From contig CAMTUJ010000007.1 in assembly GCA_947084925.1 (NCBI GenBank), forward strand, positions 12,799-76,798: DNA of 64,000 bases, written 5' to 3'. Position 1 is the stretch's first letter. Each line of letters opens with the position of its first letter. The DNA comes from JAGPUQ01 sp947084925. Lineage in GTDB: Bacteria; Pseudomonadota; Gammaproteobacteria; Pseudomonadales; Porticoccaceae. The notes below the pieces were generated by a model. It was not told the DNA's origin. It was given only the letters and a program-made list of their open reading frames with translations, and did no database searches. Made by a program: the position numbers and the translations under genes. This document shows positions 1 through 7,729 of this stretch, piece after piece.

Positions 1-1
1 C

Positions 2-331
2 GTCGCTGGACTTGCAACATGTGGGTATGCCGCCGCCGGCGGGCGCGGAACCAGCGCGGTGGTGCCGGCGCCCACCATTGTGAAGACCGCAATGAACGAG
101 CATGGCAATGCCCTGATCATCAGCGGGCACAACTTCGGCGCGAAGCAGCCCACCGTCATGCTGGCCGATCAGGTATTGGAGGTGAGACATCATTCGGAAC
201 ACGAAGTCGTGGCCGGTTTGCCGCAGGGTCTTGCCGCTGCCAACTATGGCGTCACCCTGATCACCAACGACTCGACACGGGCCAGATCCAATCTGTTCAG
301 CACCACGGTATCCGATGGCGCCGGAAGATAA
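2..331 (+). CDS. TIG/IPT-domain protein, 3' fragment
   Basis: The frame is open from the first bases of the window, so the true start lies outside it. An alanine/glycine-rich stretch is followed at PTIVKTAMNEHGNALIISG by a single immunoglobulin-like TIG/IPT fold, with the usual G-x-NFG turn, a 'PTVML' strand and the closing 'YGVTLIT' strand. Such domains occur in secreted or surface proteins and mediate binding; no partner can be named. Only about 110 residues are visible and the protein ends at TAA 329-331. The family call rests on the pattern of strands and turns, not on an alignment. Confidence 0.55.
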   Translation, partial: VAGLATCGYAAAGGRGTSAVVPAPTIVKTAMNEHGNALIISGHNFGAKQPTVMLADQVLEVRHHSEHEVVAGLPQGLAAANYGVTLITNDSTRARSNLFSTTVSDGAGR

Positions 332-428
332 CTCGATGGGCGGTCGCTGTGGCCTACTTGCCGGGCCCCGGGGTTTCGGGTGATGAATCCGCGGATTCAT
401 CCGCCCGAGTTGGCGCGCGCTGTTCGCT

Positions 429-1553
429 TCATAGCGCGATCACCTGGCGAATGGCCTGACCGGCGGCGAGGCGGTCGAAACCGGCGTTGATGTCGTCGAG
501 CCCGATCACATGGGTGAGCAGCCGATCCACCGGCAGCTTGCCCTGCTGATGCAGCGCCATGTAGTGCGGCAGATCGACGCTCGGCACGCAGGCGCCGATG
601 TAGCTGCCCTTCAGCGTGCGCTCCTCGGCGACCAGGCTGACCGCCGGGATCGCCAGCTTGCGCTCCGGATTGGGCAGTCCCGAGGTTACCGTGGTGCCGC
701 CGCGGGCGGTGATGAAATAGGCGAGTTCGAGGGCGGGCACCGAGCCCGCCATTTCGAAGGCGTAATCGACCCCGCCGCCACTGAGATCCCGGATTTCCTC
801 AAGCGCGCGGGGACTGCCGGCGTTGACGCAGTGGGTCGCGCCCAGTTCCTTGGCGAACGCCAGTTTGGCGTCGGCCAGATCGACGGCGATGATCTGGCGC
901 GCGCCGGACAACTGCGCGCCCAGCAGCGCGCAGAGGCCGACGCCGCCGAGGCCCACCACCGCCACCGACGCGCCCGGCGGCACCCTGGCGGTATTCACTA
1001 CCGCGCCGACACCGGTCAGCACCGCGCAGCCGAACAGCGCGGCCCTGGTCAGATCGAATTGTGGATCGATCCTGACCAGCGATTGCTGGGACACCACGGC
1101 ATGGTCCGCGAAGGCCGATACGCCGAGATGGTGATGGATCGACTGACCCTGGTGGCTGATGCGCCGCGCGCCGCTCAACAGCGCGCCGCTGCCATTGGCG
1201 GCGGCGCCCGGCTCGCACAATGCAGGCCGGCCGCGCGCGCAGAAGGCGCAGTGGCCGCAACTGGGGACGAACACCATGACGACGTGATCGTCGGGGGTGA
1301 AGCGGGTAACACCGGCGCCGACTTCCAGGACGACGCCCGCCGCTTCGTGGCCGAGCGCCATGGGCGTCGGTCGCGGCCGGTTGCCGTCGATCACCGAGAG
1401 GTCGGAGTGGCAGAGACCGGCGGCGGCGATCCTGACCAGCACTTCGCCGGGGCCCGGTGGCGCCAGATCCACCTCGGTGACCACCAGGGGTTTGGATTCC
1501 GCGTACGGCGGCGCTGCGCCCATTTTTTCGAGGATGGCGGCATGGATTTTCAT
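429..1553 (-). CDS. Zinc-dependent alcohol dehydrogenase (MDR family)
   Basis: 374 residues, the usual length of medium-chain zinc dehydrogenases. It oxidises an alcohol to an aldehyde with NAD(P) in the cytoplasm. Catalytic zinc ligands are visible as C48 (LCHSD), H69-E70 (GHE) and C176. The structural zinc lobe has four cysteines at 99, 102, 105 and 113, and the Rossmann motif GLGGVG is at 201-206. I chose the second ATG (MKIHAAIL): a GGGAG lies 9 nt upstream of it but directly abuts the first ATG at 1562. It follows the aldehyde dehydrogenase gene by 114 nt on the same strand, so the two probably work in sequence (alcohol to aldehyde to acid). Substrate is unknown. Confidence 0.88.
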   Translation of the reverse strand: MKIHAAILEKMGAAPPYAESKPLVVTEVDLAPPGPGEVLVRIAAAGLCHSDLSVIDGNRPRPTPMALGHEAAGVVLEVGAGVTRFTPDDHVVMVFVPSCGHCAFCARGRPALCEPGAAANGSGALLSGARRISHQGQSIHHHLGVSAFADHAVVSQQSLVRIDPQFDLTRAALFGCAVLTGVGAVVNTARVPPGASVAVVGLGGVGLCALLGAQLSGARQIIAVDLADAKLAFAKELGATHCVNAGSPRALEEIRDLSGGGVDYAFEMAGSVPALELAYFITARGGTTVTSGLPNPERKLAIPAVSLVAEERTLKGSYIGACVPSVDLPHYMALHQQGKLPVDRLLTHVIGLDDINAGFDRLAAGQAIRQVIAL

Positions 1554-1667
1554 CGTCTTCATCTCCCGCGAGCCGCGCCACGCTCGTTGCTGTCCGGCGT
1601 CTCGTCGCTCCAACCAAGCGATTACCATGCCAGCGCGCGGAATGGTCGTCGCGCGCGTTCGCCGCGC

Positions 1668-3110
1668 TCACAACTGGGCGGATTTGATCACCAGCATTTT
1701 TTTCACCTGCATGTCTTCGAAGGTGTACTGAATGCCGCCGATGCCGAGCCCCGAGTGGTTGAGGCCGGCAAACGGCATCCAGTCGACGCGAAAGGCGGTG
1801 TGGTCGTTGACGATCACGGCGGAGGCATTGAGGCCCCGGTAGGCATGCATGGCGGTGTCGATGTCGCGCGTGAAGACGGCGGCGTGAAAGGCGAACTTGA
1901 GGGAATTCGCGCGCGCGATGATGGCGGCGTCGATATCGTCGTAGGGATAGACACAGATCACCGGGCCGAACACTTCGTCGCAACTGACTTCGGCGGCATC
2001 CGGCGGATTGAACAGCACTGTCGGCTGGTAGCAACTGGGCGACAGTTTGGTGCCGCCGGACAGCTTTTCGGCGCCGGCGGCAATGGCGTTTTCCACCCAC
2101 AGATGCACGCGGTCGGTTTCGCGGGGACGGATCAGCGGACCGATGGCGGTGTCCTCCGCGGTCGGGTCGCCGACGATCATGGCGTTGCCCGCCGCAGCGA
2201 TGCCCTCGGCGACCGCTCGCGCAATCGAGCGGTGCGCGAAGACGCGCTGCACCGATATGCAGACCTGGCCCGCGTGATAGAACCCGCCCTTGGCCAGCAG
2301 CGGCACCGCCGCGTCGAGATCGGCATCGGCGGCGACAATCACCGGCGCGATACCGCCGTGTTCCAGCGCGCAACGGGTTCCGGGTGCCAGTTTCGAACGC
2401 AGCATCCAGCCGACCGCGGCGCTGCCGATGAAGCTGAGGAATGCAGTGCGTGGATCGCTGGCGAGGGACTGGGCGACGTCGTGGTCGATGGTCGATACCA
2501 CCTGGCACCAGGCGTCCGGCAGACCGGCCTGGCGAAAAATCCTGACCAGCTCGTAGCAGGACAACGGCGTGTCGTTCGCGGGTTTCACTATAACCGGGCA
2601 ACCGGCGGCGATGGCCGGCCCAACCTGGTGCACGATCAGGTTGATCGGGTGGTTGAACGCACTCAGCGCAACCACCACGCCGATGGGTTCGGGGTGGCTG
2701 AAGGCGACCCGGTTCAGCGACGCGGCGTTGATGCCCATCGGGATTTCCTCGCCATGGCTCGTGCGGATGCACTGCGCGCAGAGCCTGATGCCGTCGATCG
2801 CGCGGGTCATCTCCACCCGGGAATCGATCAGCGGCTTGCCGCCTTCGCGCGCCGCCAGCAGGGTGAGGCGCTCGGCATGCTGCTGCATCAGCCGCGCCGC
2901 GTTGTTGAGAATCTCGATGCGTCGCGCAGCGGACAACCAGGCCGACTTGTCCACAAACAGGTCATGGGCGGTGGTGAGCGCCTGGTCGATGCCGGCGTGG
3001 TCGAGGGTGGCGACCGTCGCGATCAGGCTGTCGTCAAAGGGCGCGCGGACTTCCAGCAACTGCGTGATCGGCACCGCTCCCGGAACCATCGAGGCATAGT
3101 GTTGAGTCAT
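1668..3110 (-). CDS. NAD(P)-dependent aldehyde dehydrogenase
   Basis: 480 residues, full length for the ALDH superfamily. It oxidises an aldehyde to a carboxylic acid. Visible active-site residues are N153 (SAFNHP), K176 (VIVKPAN), the coenzyme turn FIGSAAVG near 228-235, the general base E250 (CALEHGG) and the nucleophile C284 (GQVCIS). Start chosen at MTQHYAS, with AGGGGA about 7 nt upstream. The C-terminal GIGG-x-QYTFEDMQ stretch resembles the lactaldehyde/phosphonoacetaldehyde branch, but substrate cannot be assigned. It precedes the zinc alcohol dehydrogenase in the same direction; a P450 gene lies 0.8 kb away on the other strand. Confidence 0.9.
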   Translation of the reverse strand: MTQHYASMVPGAVPITQLLEVRAPFDDSLIATVATLDHAGIDQALTTAHDLFVDKSAWLSAARRIEILNNAARLMQQHAERLTLLAAREGGKPLIDSRVEMTRAIDGIRLCAQCIRTSHGEEIPMGINAASLNRVAFSHPEPIGVVVALSAFNHPINLIVHQVGPAIAAGCPVIVKPANDTPLSCYELVRIFRQAGLPDAWCQVVSTIDHDVAQSLASDPRTAFLSFIGSAAVGWMLRSKLAPGTRCALEHGGIAPVIVAADADLDAAVPLLAKGGFYHAGQVCISVQRVFAHRSIARAVAEGIAAAGNAMIVGDPTAEDTAIGPLIRPRETDRVHLWVENAIAAGAEKLSGGTKLSPSCYQPTVLFNPPDAAEVSCDEVFGPVICVYPYDDIDAAIIARANSLKFAFHAAVFTRDIDTAMHAYRGLNASAVIVNDHTAFRVDWMPFAGLNHSGLGIGGIQYTFEDMQVKKMLVIKSAQL

Positions 3111-3625
3111 GACTTGTCCCCTGAAGTCGGCCGGATCCTGGCGAGCGCAGCGGGTCCAGCGACAGCGCTGCACGGGCCCGAGTGCCAAGATATCCGATGG
3201 TGTCGCCGCGCGGCCAAACCGCAACGTCCGGGCTGCATTGGGTCGGGGCCGAGTTCAACACCCTCCGAGGTGGCGCCCTGGTGGCGGAGCAATTAGCAAG
3301 CCAACCGGTTCCGGCGCGCACCACTCCAGGGTCCCGTGGCTGTTGAGATATGCCTTCACCGACCAATTCGGCGCGCTCGTGGGCGGCGAGTCGGCGCGAG
3401 GGCGCCGGCCCTCCCCGCCAAATGCTCACTGCGGTGTAGTACAACGTTTCGCCCCGTCATGTCCTGGATGCGGGTACTGCCCGCTGAACAGCACACAGCC
3501 CTGTTCTCCGGTATCACCATGCTGTTCAACTGACAGGGTCACGGGAGGACGCGATTTCCCGTTAGAATGCGGCGAAGGATTCAGAATTCCGCGCCCCGAA
3601 CACACCCCTGTATGAGGAATACCGT
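3111..3625. other. 515-bp stretch without a convincing gene
   Basis: This lies between the divergent aldehyde dehydrogenase gene and the lysine-rich microprotein. It must hold the promoters of both. Open frames exist on both strands but none has a recognisable domain, a ribosome binding site or sensible composition. A TTAGAAT near 3561 could be a -10 element for the microprotein, but I found no -35 at proper spacing. No tRNA or repeat was seen. Confidence 0.5.
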
Positions 3626-3727
3626 ATGAGCAAAGGCATGGACACCAAAAAGACCGAGAAGAAAAAACCCGCCAAGACCTTGAAAGAAAAAAAGGCGGCA
3701 AAGAAGGAAAAGAAAGCAGGCAAATAA
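3626..3727 (+). CDS. Lysine-rich 33-residue microprotein
   Basis: The reading frame ATG 3626 to TAA 3727 encodes MSKGMDTKKTEKKKPAKTLK followed by EKKAAKKEKKAGK: 17 lysines in 33 residues and no hydrophobic segment. GAGGA sits 6-7 nt upstream, an excellent ribosome binding site. I recall from memory similar MSKGMD...KKKPxKTLKEK microproteins annotated as hypothetical in other proteobacteria, which supports a real gene, but I cannot check this. The strong positive charge suggests nucleic-acid or ribosome association (inference). It stands alone, 190 nt before the P450 gene on the same strand. Confidence 0.65.
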   Translation: MSKGMDTKKTEKKKPAKTLKEKKAAKKEKKAGK

Positions 3728-3917
3728 CGCGGACGGGTAATGCCCGCGCCGGCCGCGCGCGATGGCATACCGGGAAGCCGCTTTGCTCCGCGTGGATTTG
3801 CGTGTCGTTTGAATGGCTGGCTCGGGCGCCGGGCCGGCAGTCGCCTGATGTGTCGCCGGTGGCAATTCGGCGCGCACCTTGGCAAACAAATCGATTCAGT
3901 CTCGGGAGTTCCGAACA

Positions 3918-5168
3918 ATGACCGCCAGCGAACTCTGCTACGACCCCAGCACCCGCGCCGTCATCGACAACCCTTTCCCGCTGTTTGCGCGTTTGCAACG
4001 CGAGGCGCCGGTGCACTGGAGCGCACCGCTGCGCGGTTGGGTGGTGACGCGCCACGAGGACTGCAAGGCGATCCTGCTCGACAAGCGATTTTCCGCCGCG
4101 CGGATGCAGCCGTTCTTCAATGCCCTGCCCGGGGAACAGCGCGCGAAATTGCAGGATCTCGAAGCTTCGGTGAGTTTGTGGACCGTGTTTCTCGATCCGC
4201 CCGACCACACCCGCCTGCGCCGCCTGCTCAATCGCGGGTTCACCTCACGCGCGGTGAATGCGATGGCGCCGCGCATCGCCGAGATCGTCCACGAGACGCT
4301 CGACGCGGTAGCCGGGCGCGGTGAAATCGATTTCATCCGCGACCTCGCCTACCGGATTCCCGCGGCAGTGATCATGGAAATGCTGGGCGCGTCGCGTGGC
4401 GAGATCGAAGCCTACAAACTGTGGTCCGACGACCTCGGTCTGTTCATCGGTAGTTCGCGCATCACGCCGGACAAATACGAACGCGCCGAAACGGCGATGG
4501 CGCATCTGACCGGCGCCTTTCGCGAACTGGTCGCGGAGCGTCGCCGCCGGCCGCGCGCGGACATGATCAGCGATCTGATCCGCGCCGAGGACGCGGGCGA
4601 AGTGCTGGATGAGCAGGAGCTGATCGCCACCTGCGTGCTGCTGCTGTTCGCGGGCCACGAGACCACCGGCAATCTGCTCGCCACCGGCATGTATTATCTG
4701 GCCCGTCACCCCGAACAGCTCGACGATCTGCGCCGGCATCCGGAACTCGCCGAATCCGCGGTGGAGGAGATACTCCGCTACGACGGACCCAATGCGGCGG
4801 TGACCCGGGTGGTGGGCGAGGACATCGAATTCGGCGGCCACCGGATGGCCAAGGGCCAGCGCGTATTCGCGATGATCAACGCGGCGAACCGCGATCCCGA
4901 AGTGTTCCCCGATCCCCAGCGCTTCGACATCCGCCGCCCTCCCCAGGGCGGCACCCCGCTCGGCCAGTTCGCCTTCGGCCACGGCATTCACTTCTGTATC
5001 GGCGCACCCCTGGCGCGCCTGGAAGGCCGCATCGCGCTGCCGATCTTCGCCGAACGCATCCGCCATCCCCGGCTGATCGGCGCCGAACCCGAATGGCTGG
5101 ACAGTCTGAGTTTTCGCGGCCTCACGGCACTGCCATTGGCCGGCGAATTTGTCGCCCGCGACCGCTAG
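3918..5168 (+). CDS. Cytochrome P450
   Basis: 416 residues, a soluble bacterial class I P450. It is a haem monooxygenase that hydroxylates a small hydrophobic substrate. Visible: I-helix oxygen-activation motif AGHETT (245-250), K-helix ExxR (E284, R287), and haem ligand loop FGHGIHFCIGAPLARLE with the cysteine at 360. The start at MTASELC has GGGAG 9 nt upstream; an earlier in-frame ATG at 3879 lacks one. No ferredoxin or ferredoxin reductase gene is adjacent, so the redox partners must lie elsewhere. Nearby ADH and ALDH genes could carry a hydroxylated product on to an acid (inference). Confidence 0.93.
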   Translation: MTASELCYDPSTRAVIDNPFPLFARLQREAPVHWSAPLRGWVVTRHEDCKAILLDKRFSAARMQPFFNALPGEQRAKLQDLEASVSLWTVFLDPPDHTRLRRLLNRGFTSRAVNAMAPRIAEIVHETLDAVAGRGEIDFIRDLAYRIPAAVIMEMLGASRGEIEAYKLWSDDLGLFIGSSRITPDKYERAETAMAHLTGAFRELVAERRRRPRADMISDLIRAEDAGEVLDEQELIATCVLLLFAGHETTGNLLATGMYYLARHPEQLDDLRRHPELAESAVEEILRYDGPNAAVTRVVGEDIEFGGHRMAKGQRVFAMINAANRDPEVFPDPQRFDIRRPPQGGTPLGQFAFGHGIHFCIGAPLARLEGRIALPIFAERIRHPRLIGAEPEWLDSLSFRGLTALPLAGEFVARDR

Positions 5169-5282
5169 CCCGGCACACCGCGCTGATCTTCCGACCGGAC
5201 TCTCCCCGCCGGCGTAACCCACCACGGTGGTTGGCTCACGTGTTACAAAGCCGGGCAACGCCACAACAGATCCCGCTACACC

Positions 5283-5921
5283 ATGCTGACACTGCTGCTC
5301 AATGGGCATATCGCCCTGTTCGCCATCCTGCTGCTGGCGATCATCGTCTCGCTCAGTCTGCACGAGTTTGGCCACGCCCAGGCAGCCACCCTGCTGGGCG
5401 ATGACACCCCCCGGCGCATGGGACGGCTTACCGTCAACCCGGTCGCCCATATCGATCCGCTGGGTCTGTTGATGGTGGTGCTGGTGGGATTCGGCTACGC
5501 CCGGCCGGTGAGCTTCAACCCCGCCAGAATGCGCGGGCGCTGGTCGCCGGCCGCGGTCGCGGCAGCGGGACCCGGCATGAATCTGCTGCTGGCGGTGGTG
5601 GCGGTGAATCTGTTGGCCCTGGGCGCCCAGTCGGGCGGCGTTGCCTGGTCGCGGGAAGCCGTGCTGACGCTGACAATCCTGGCCCAGATCAATCTGCTGC
5701 TGATGCTGTTCAACCTGTTGCCGCTGGGACCGCTGGACGGCCATTACATTCTGTCCTGGCTGCTGCCACCGCGGCTCGGCCAGCGCTACGATCACTTCAA
5801 CGCCCGCCACGGCACCCAGGCGTTTCTGGTGCTGATTCTGCTCAGCGTGATGGGCGTGCCGGTATTCCGTTTTCTGGCGAGTTTCGCGGACCGGGTGCTC
5901 CCGTTGCTGGTCGTTGTCTGA
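5283..5921 (+). CDS. Site-2 protease family (M50) membrane protein
   Basis: 212 residues, mostly hydrophobic, with about five to six membrane segments. The first carries the zinc site HEFGH (H27, E28, H31). A second conserved piece, NLLPLGPLDGHYI near 137-149, supplies the third zinc ligand aspartate. This is the small, PDZ-less type of site-2 protease, close to the FtsH-independent 'YwhC/Rv-type' group, which cleaves substrates inside the membrane. Substrate unknown. It is monocistronic, 114 nt after the P450 gene; no clear Shine-Dalgarno precedes the ATG, so the start is less certain than the family. Confidence 0.85.
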   Translation: MLTLLLNGHIALFAILLLAIIVSLSLHEFGHAQAATLLGDDTPRRMGRLTVNPVAHIDPLGLLMVVLVGFGYARPVSFNPARMRGRWSPAAVAAAGPGMNLLLAVVAVNLLALGAQSGGVAWSREAVLTLTILAQINLLLMLFNLLPLGPLDGHYILSWLLPPRLGQRYDHFNARHGTQAFLVLILLSVMGVPVFRFLASFADRVLPLLVVV

Positions 5922-5969
5922 GCCGGATCGCGCCGGGCGCTGGCGCTCACCGCAGCGTGCGGCGGCGTG

Positions 5970-6563
5970 TCAGGACACCGCCTTCAGGATCAGCGGCGCC
6001 AGCGCATCAGGCAGACGAACCTGCCCCGCCAGCACGAAGGCATGGGCGTCCGCCGACATCTTGCGCCAGGTCTTGCGGATGATGTCCAGCCACTTGGCTT
6101 CGTCGTAGTCGGGGTGCAGATCCGCGAAGCCCGCCAGATAGTGTTCCAGAAAGACCAGGGCGGACACGTCCTCCAGCAACTGCGTCTCGCTGTTCACCTT
6201 GAGGCCCTGCTTGCTCACCGCGGCCTTGACGCGCGCGATCAGCGCCGCATCGTAGCCGGTCTCCTCCATGATGGTCGCGGCGGTCTCGGCATGGAACCGG
6301 TACAGCCCGGCGCGCCAGCGCAGGTAGCCCTGCCGGCCCGCCGGATAGGTGGAACGCGGCGTCATCCAGCGCTGGATATGCTGGGCGCGCACGGCGAGCC
6401 GCACCGCTTCCGACGCATCCGGCGCGAAGCGTTCCAGCATGGCGGTCATGCGTTCGGCGTAGAGCAGTTCCCGGGGCCGACCGTCCTCCCGATGGGGGTC
6501 CAGCGCATTGGCGGCGTCGAAGTGGGCGATGGTGGTGGTGAAGCGTTGCGGGTCGGTGATCAT
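5970..6563 (-). CDS. DUF4202 domain-containing protein
   Basis: 197 residues, a full-length DUF4202 protein. The family is recognised by the opening FDAANALDPHRE, the LLYAERM segment, the histidine/arginine-rich AQHIQRWMTPRSTYP and the 'YRFHAETAATIMEETGY' helix. The pattern of conserved H, E and D residues resembles HD-type metal-dependent phosphohydrolases, but no activity is established. It is convergent with the site-2 protease (48 nt apart). No strong ribosome binding site is visible ahead of the ATG. Confidence 0.8.
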   Translation of the reverse strand: MITDPQRFTTTIAHFDAANALDPHREDGRPRELLYAERMTAMLERFAPDASEAVRLAVRAQHIQRWMTPRSTYPAGRQGYLRWRAGLYRFHAETAATIMEETGYDAALIARVKAAVSKQGLKVNSETQLLEDVSALVFLEHYLAGFADLHPDYDEAKWLDIIRKTWRKMSADAHAFVLAGQVRLPDALAPLILKAVS

Positions 6564-6814
6564 GGTGGTTTGCCGTTACGCGAGTGAAATGACCGGTACG
6601 CGCGGGATGGCACGGTCGCCGCGCGCCCATGATCGCGCAACAGCGGCGCGGGCGCGAGGTTGCGGCGGGGATTTTGGCAGCTGGAATCCGATGTTTCCCT
6701 GGACTTGGTCTGTGGGACAGTCATACAGATTCCAGCCGGATCACACCCCGGCGCGCGTGCGCTTTTGGGGGTTATCGAGCGGCCGAGCGTTCCTGACCGC
6801 TATTCCCGACCTGT

Positions 6815-7729
6815 TCACAGCAGCGCCGCTTCCAATCGCTGCTTGCGTTGTTCCCAGTCCGGCATCACCTGTCCGAGCAGCTTGAAGAACCGCGCATCGT
6901 GGTCGCGGTGCCGGGTATGGCATAGCTCGTGGATCACCACGTACTCGATACAGGGGCGAGGGGCGCGCACCAGGTTGACGTTCAGGGTCATGGTGCCAGC
7001 GCGCGACAGGCTGCCCCAGCGGGATTGCATGGCGCGCACGATCAGGCGCGCGGGCCTGTCATTCCCGCGCAAGCGGGAATCGATGCCCTTGAAGCGGAGC
7101 AGGCTGGCGTCCAGCACTTCGGTGAATACGGCGCGGGCGCGGTCGAGATACCAGCGGTGCAGCAGTGCCCTGACTTGATCCGGGCCGCGCTCTGGCTCGC
7201 CGGGCAGCGTGACCAGAAGCTGGCCGCGCGTGAGTTTGATGCGCGCCATCCCTGCGGGCGCACTGCGTGCGTCCAAAATCGCTCCCTGCGATTTTGTCAC
7301 GCTGGCCGCATCGCCCACGATGAGCTTCAGCCGGTACTGCCGGCCGAGATAGAGATGCGATTCGCCGTTGATGTACTGCCTTGTCGGAGTGCGCGGTCGG
7401 TAACGCTCGAACTCGGCCAGTTGCCGGCTGATCCATGCCGCCCGTTTCTGCACCCGTTCCACAATCAGTGCCTCGGGGCAATCGACCGGCGCGCGTACCA
7501 GTACGCGGCTGTCGGGGTGGACCTCGATAGCCAGCGTCTGCCGCGACGCCAGAAAGCGCACCTCGTAGCGGATCGTGTCGGTGCCATAGCGTAACTGACG
7601 CAGGCCGGGATGACCGTGAAGCTTATCCTCGATGATGATCGGGGAACGGGCATCCACTTCCTGAGCGGTACTGGACTCCCGCTTTCGCGGGAGTGACGCC
7701 AAAGAATCCCGGGCAACCATGGTCTTCAC
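6815..7729 (-). CDS. YgjP-like M48/DUF45 metallopeptidase with two in-frame palindromic repeats
   Basis: 304 residues. The catalytic core is C-terminal: SRWGSLSRAG, then the zinc site HELCH (H267) and RHRDHDARFF, the YgjP/WLM-type gluzincin signature. Such genes often close type I restriction operons. The start is GTG, overlapping the hsdR stop (GTGA), so it is translationally coupled. Two 20-bp palindromes of one family are translated inside it: near residues 12-19 (SLPRKRES, opposite orientation) and near 217-223 (DSRLRGND), the second in the linker just before the conserved RWGS strand. Both keep the frame open. Whether the enzyme remains active is unknown. Confidence 0.8.
   Translation of the reverse strand: MKTMVARDSLASLPRKRESSTAQEVDARSPIIIEDKLHGHPGLRQLRYGTDTIRYEVRFLASRQTLAIEVHPDSRVLVRAPVDCPEALIVERVQKRAAWISRQLAEFERYRPRTPTRQYINGESHLYLGRQYRLKLIVGDAASVTKSQGAILDARSAPAGMARIKLTRGQLLVTLPGEPERGPDQVRALLHRWYLDRARAVFTEVLDASLLRFKGIDSRLRGNDRPARLIVRAMQSRWGSLSRAGTMTLNVNLVRAPRPCIEYVVIHELCHTRHRDHDARFFKLLGQVMPDWEQRKQRLEAALL
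7061..7080. repeat. dRS3-like 20-bp palindrome, copy 1
   Basis: ATTCCCGC and GCGGGAAT arms (8 bp, perfect) around GCAA. It lies inside the YgjP-like gene and is translated as DSRLRGND. The architecture matches the widespread proteobacterial ATTCCC...GGGAAT repeat class (dRS3 in Neisseria). Confidence 0.8.
7675..7694. repeat. dRS3-like 20-bp palindrome, copy 2
   Basis: ACTCCCGC and GCGGGAGT arms (8 bp, perfect) around TTTC. Compared with copy 1, the second base of the left arm and its partner have both changed, so pairing is preserved. It has the opposite orientation relative to the gene and is translated as SLPRKRES near the N-terminus of the YgjP-like protein. Confidence 0.8.

Noticed and set aside
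510..3296. Long open frame of 928 codons on the plus strand
   Set aside because: Antisense to the ADH and ALDH genes; composition is rich in G, R, H and D with no domain. A by-product of high GC codon use.
6680..6736. GCTGGAATC/GATTCCAGC 9-bp inverted repeat 39 nt apart beside the restriction island as an attachment site
   Set aside because: No second copy at the other island edge, no integrase; could be chance.
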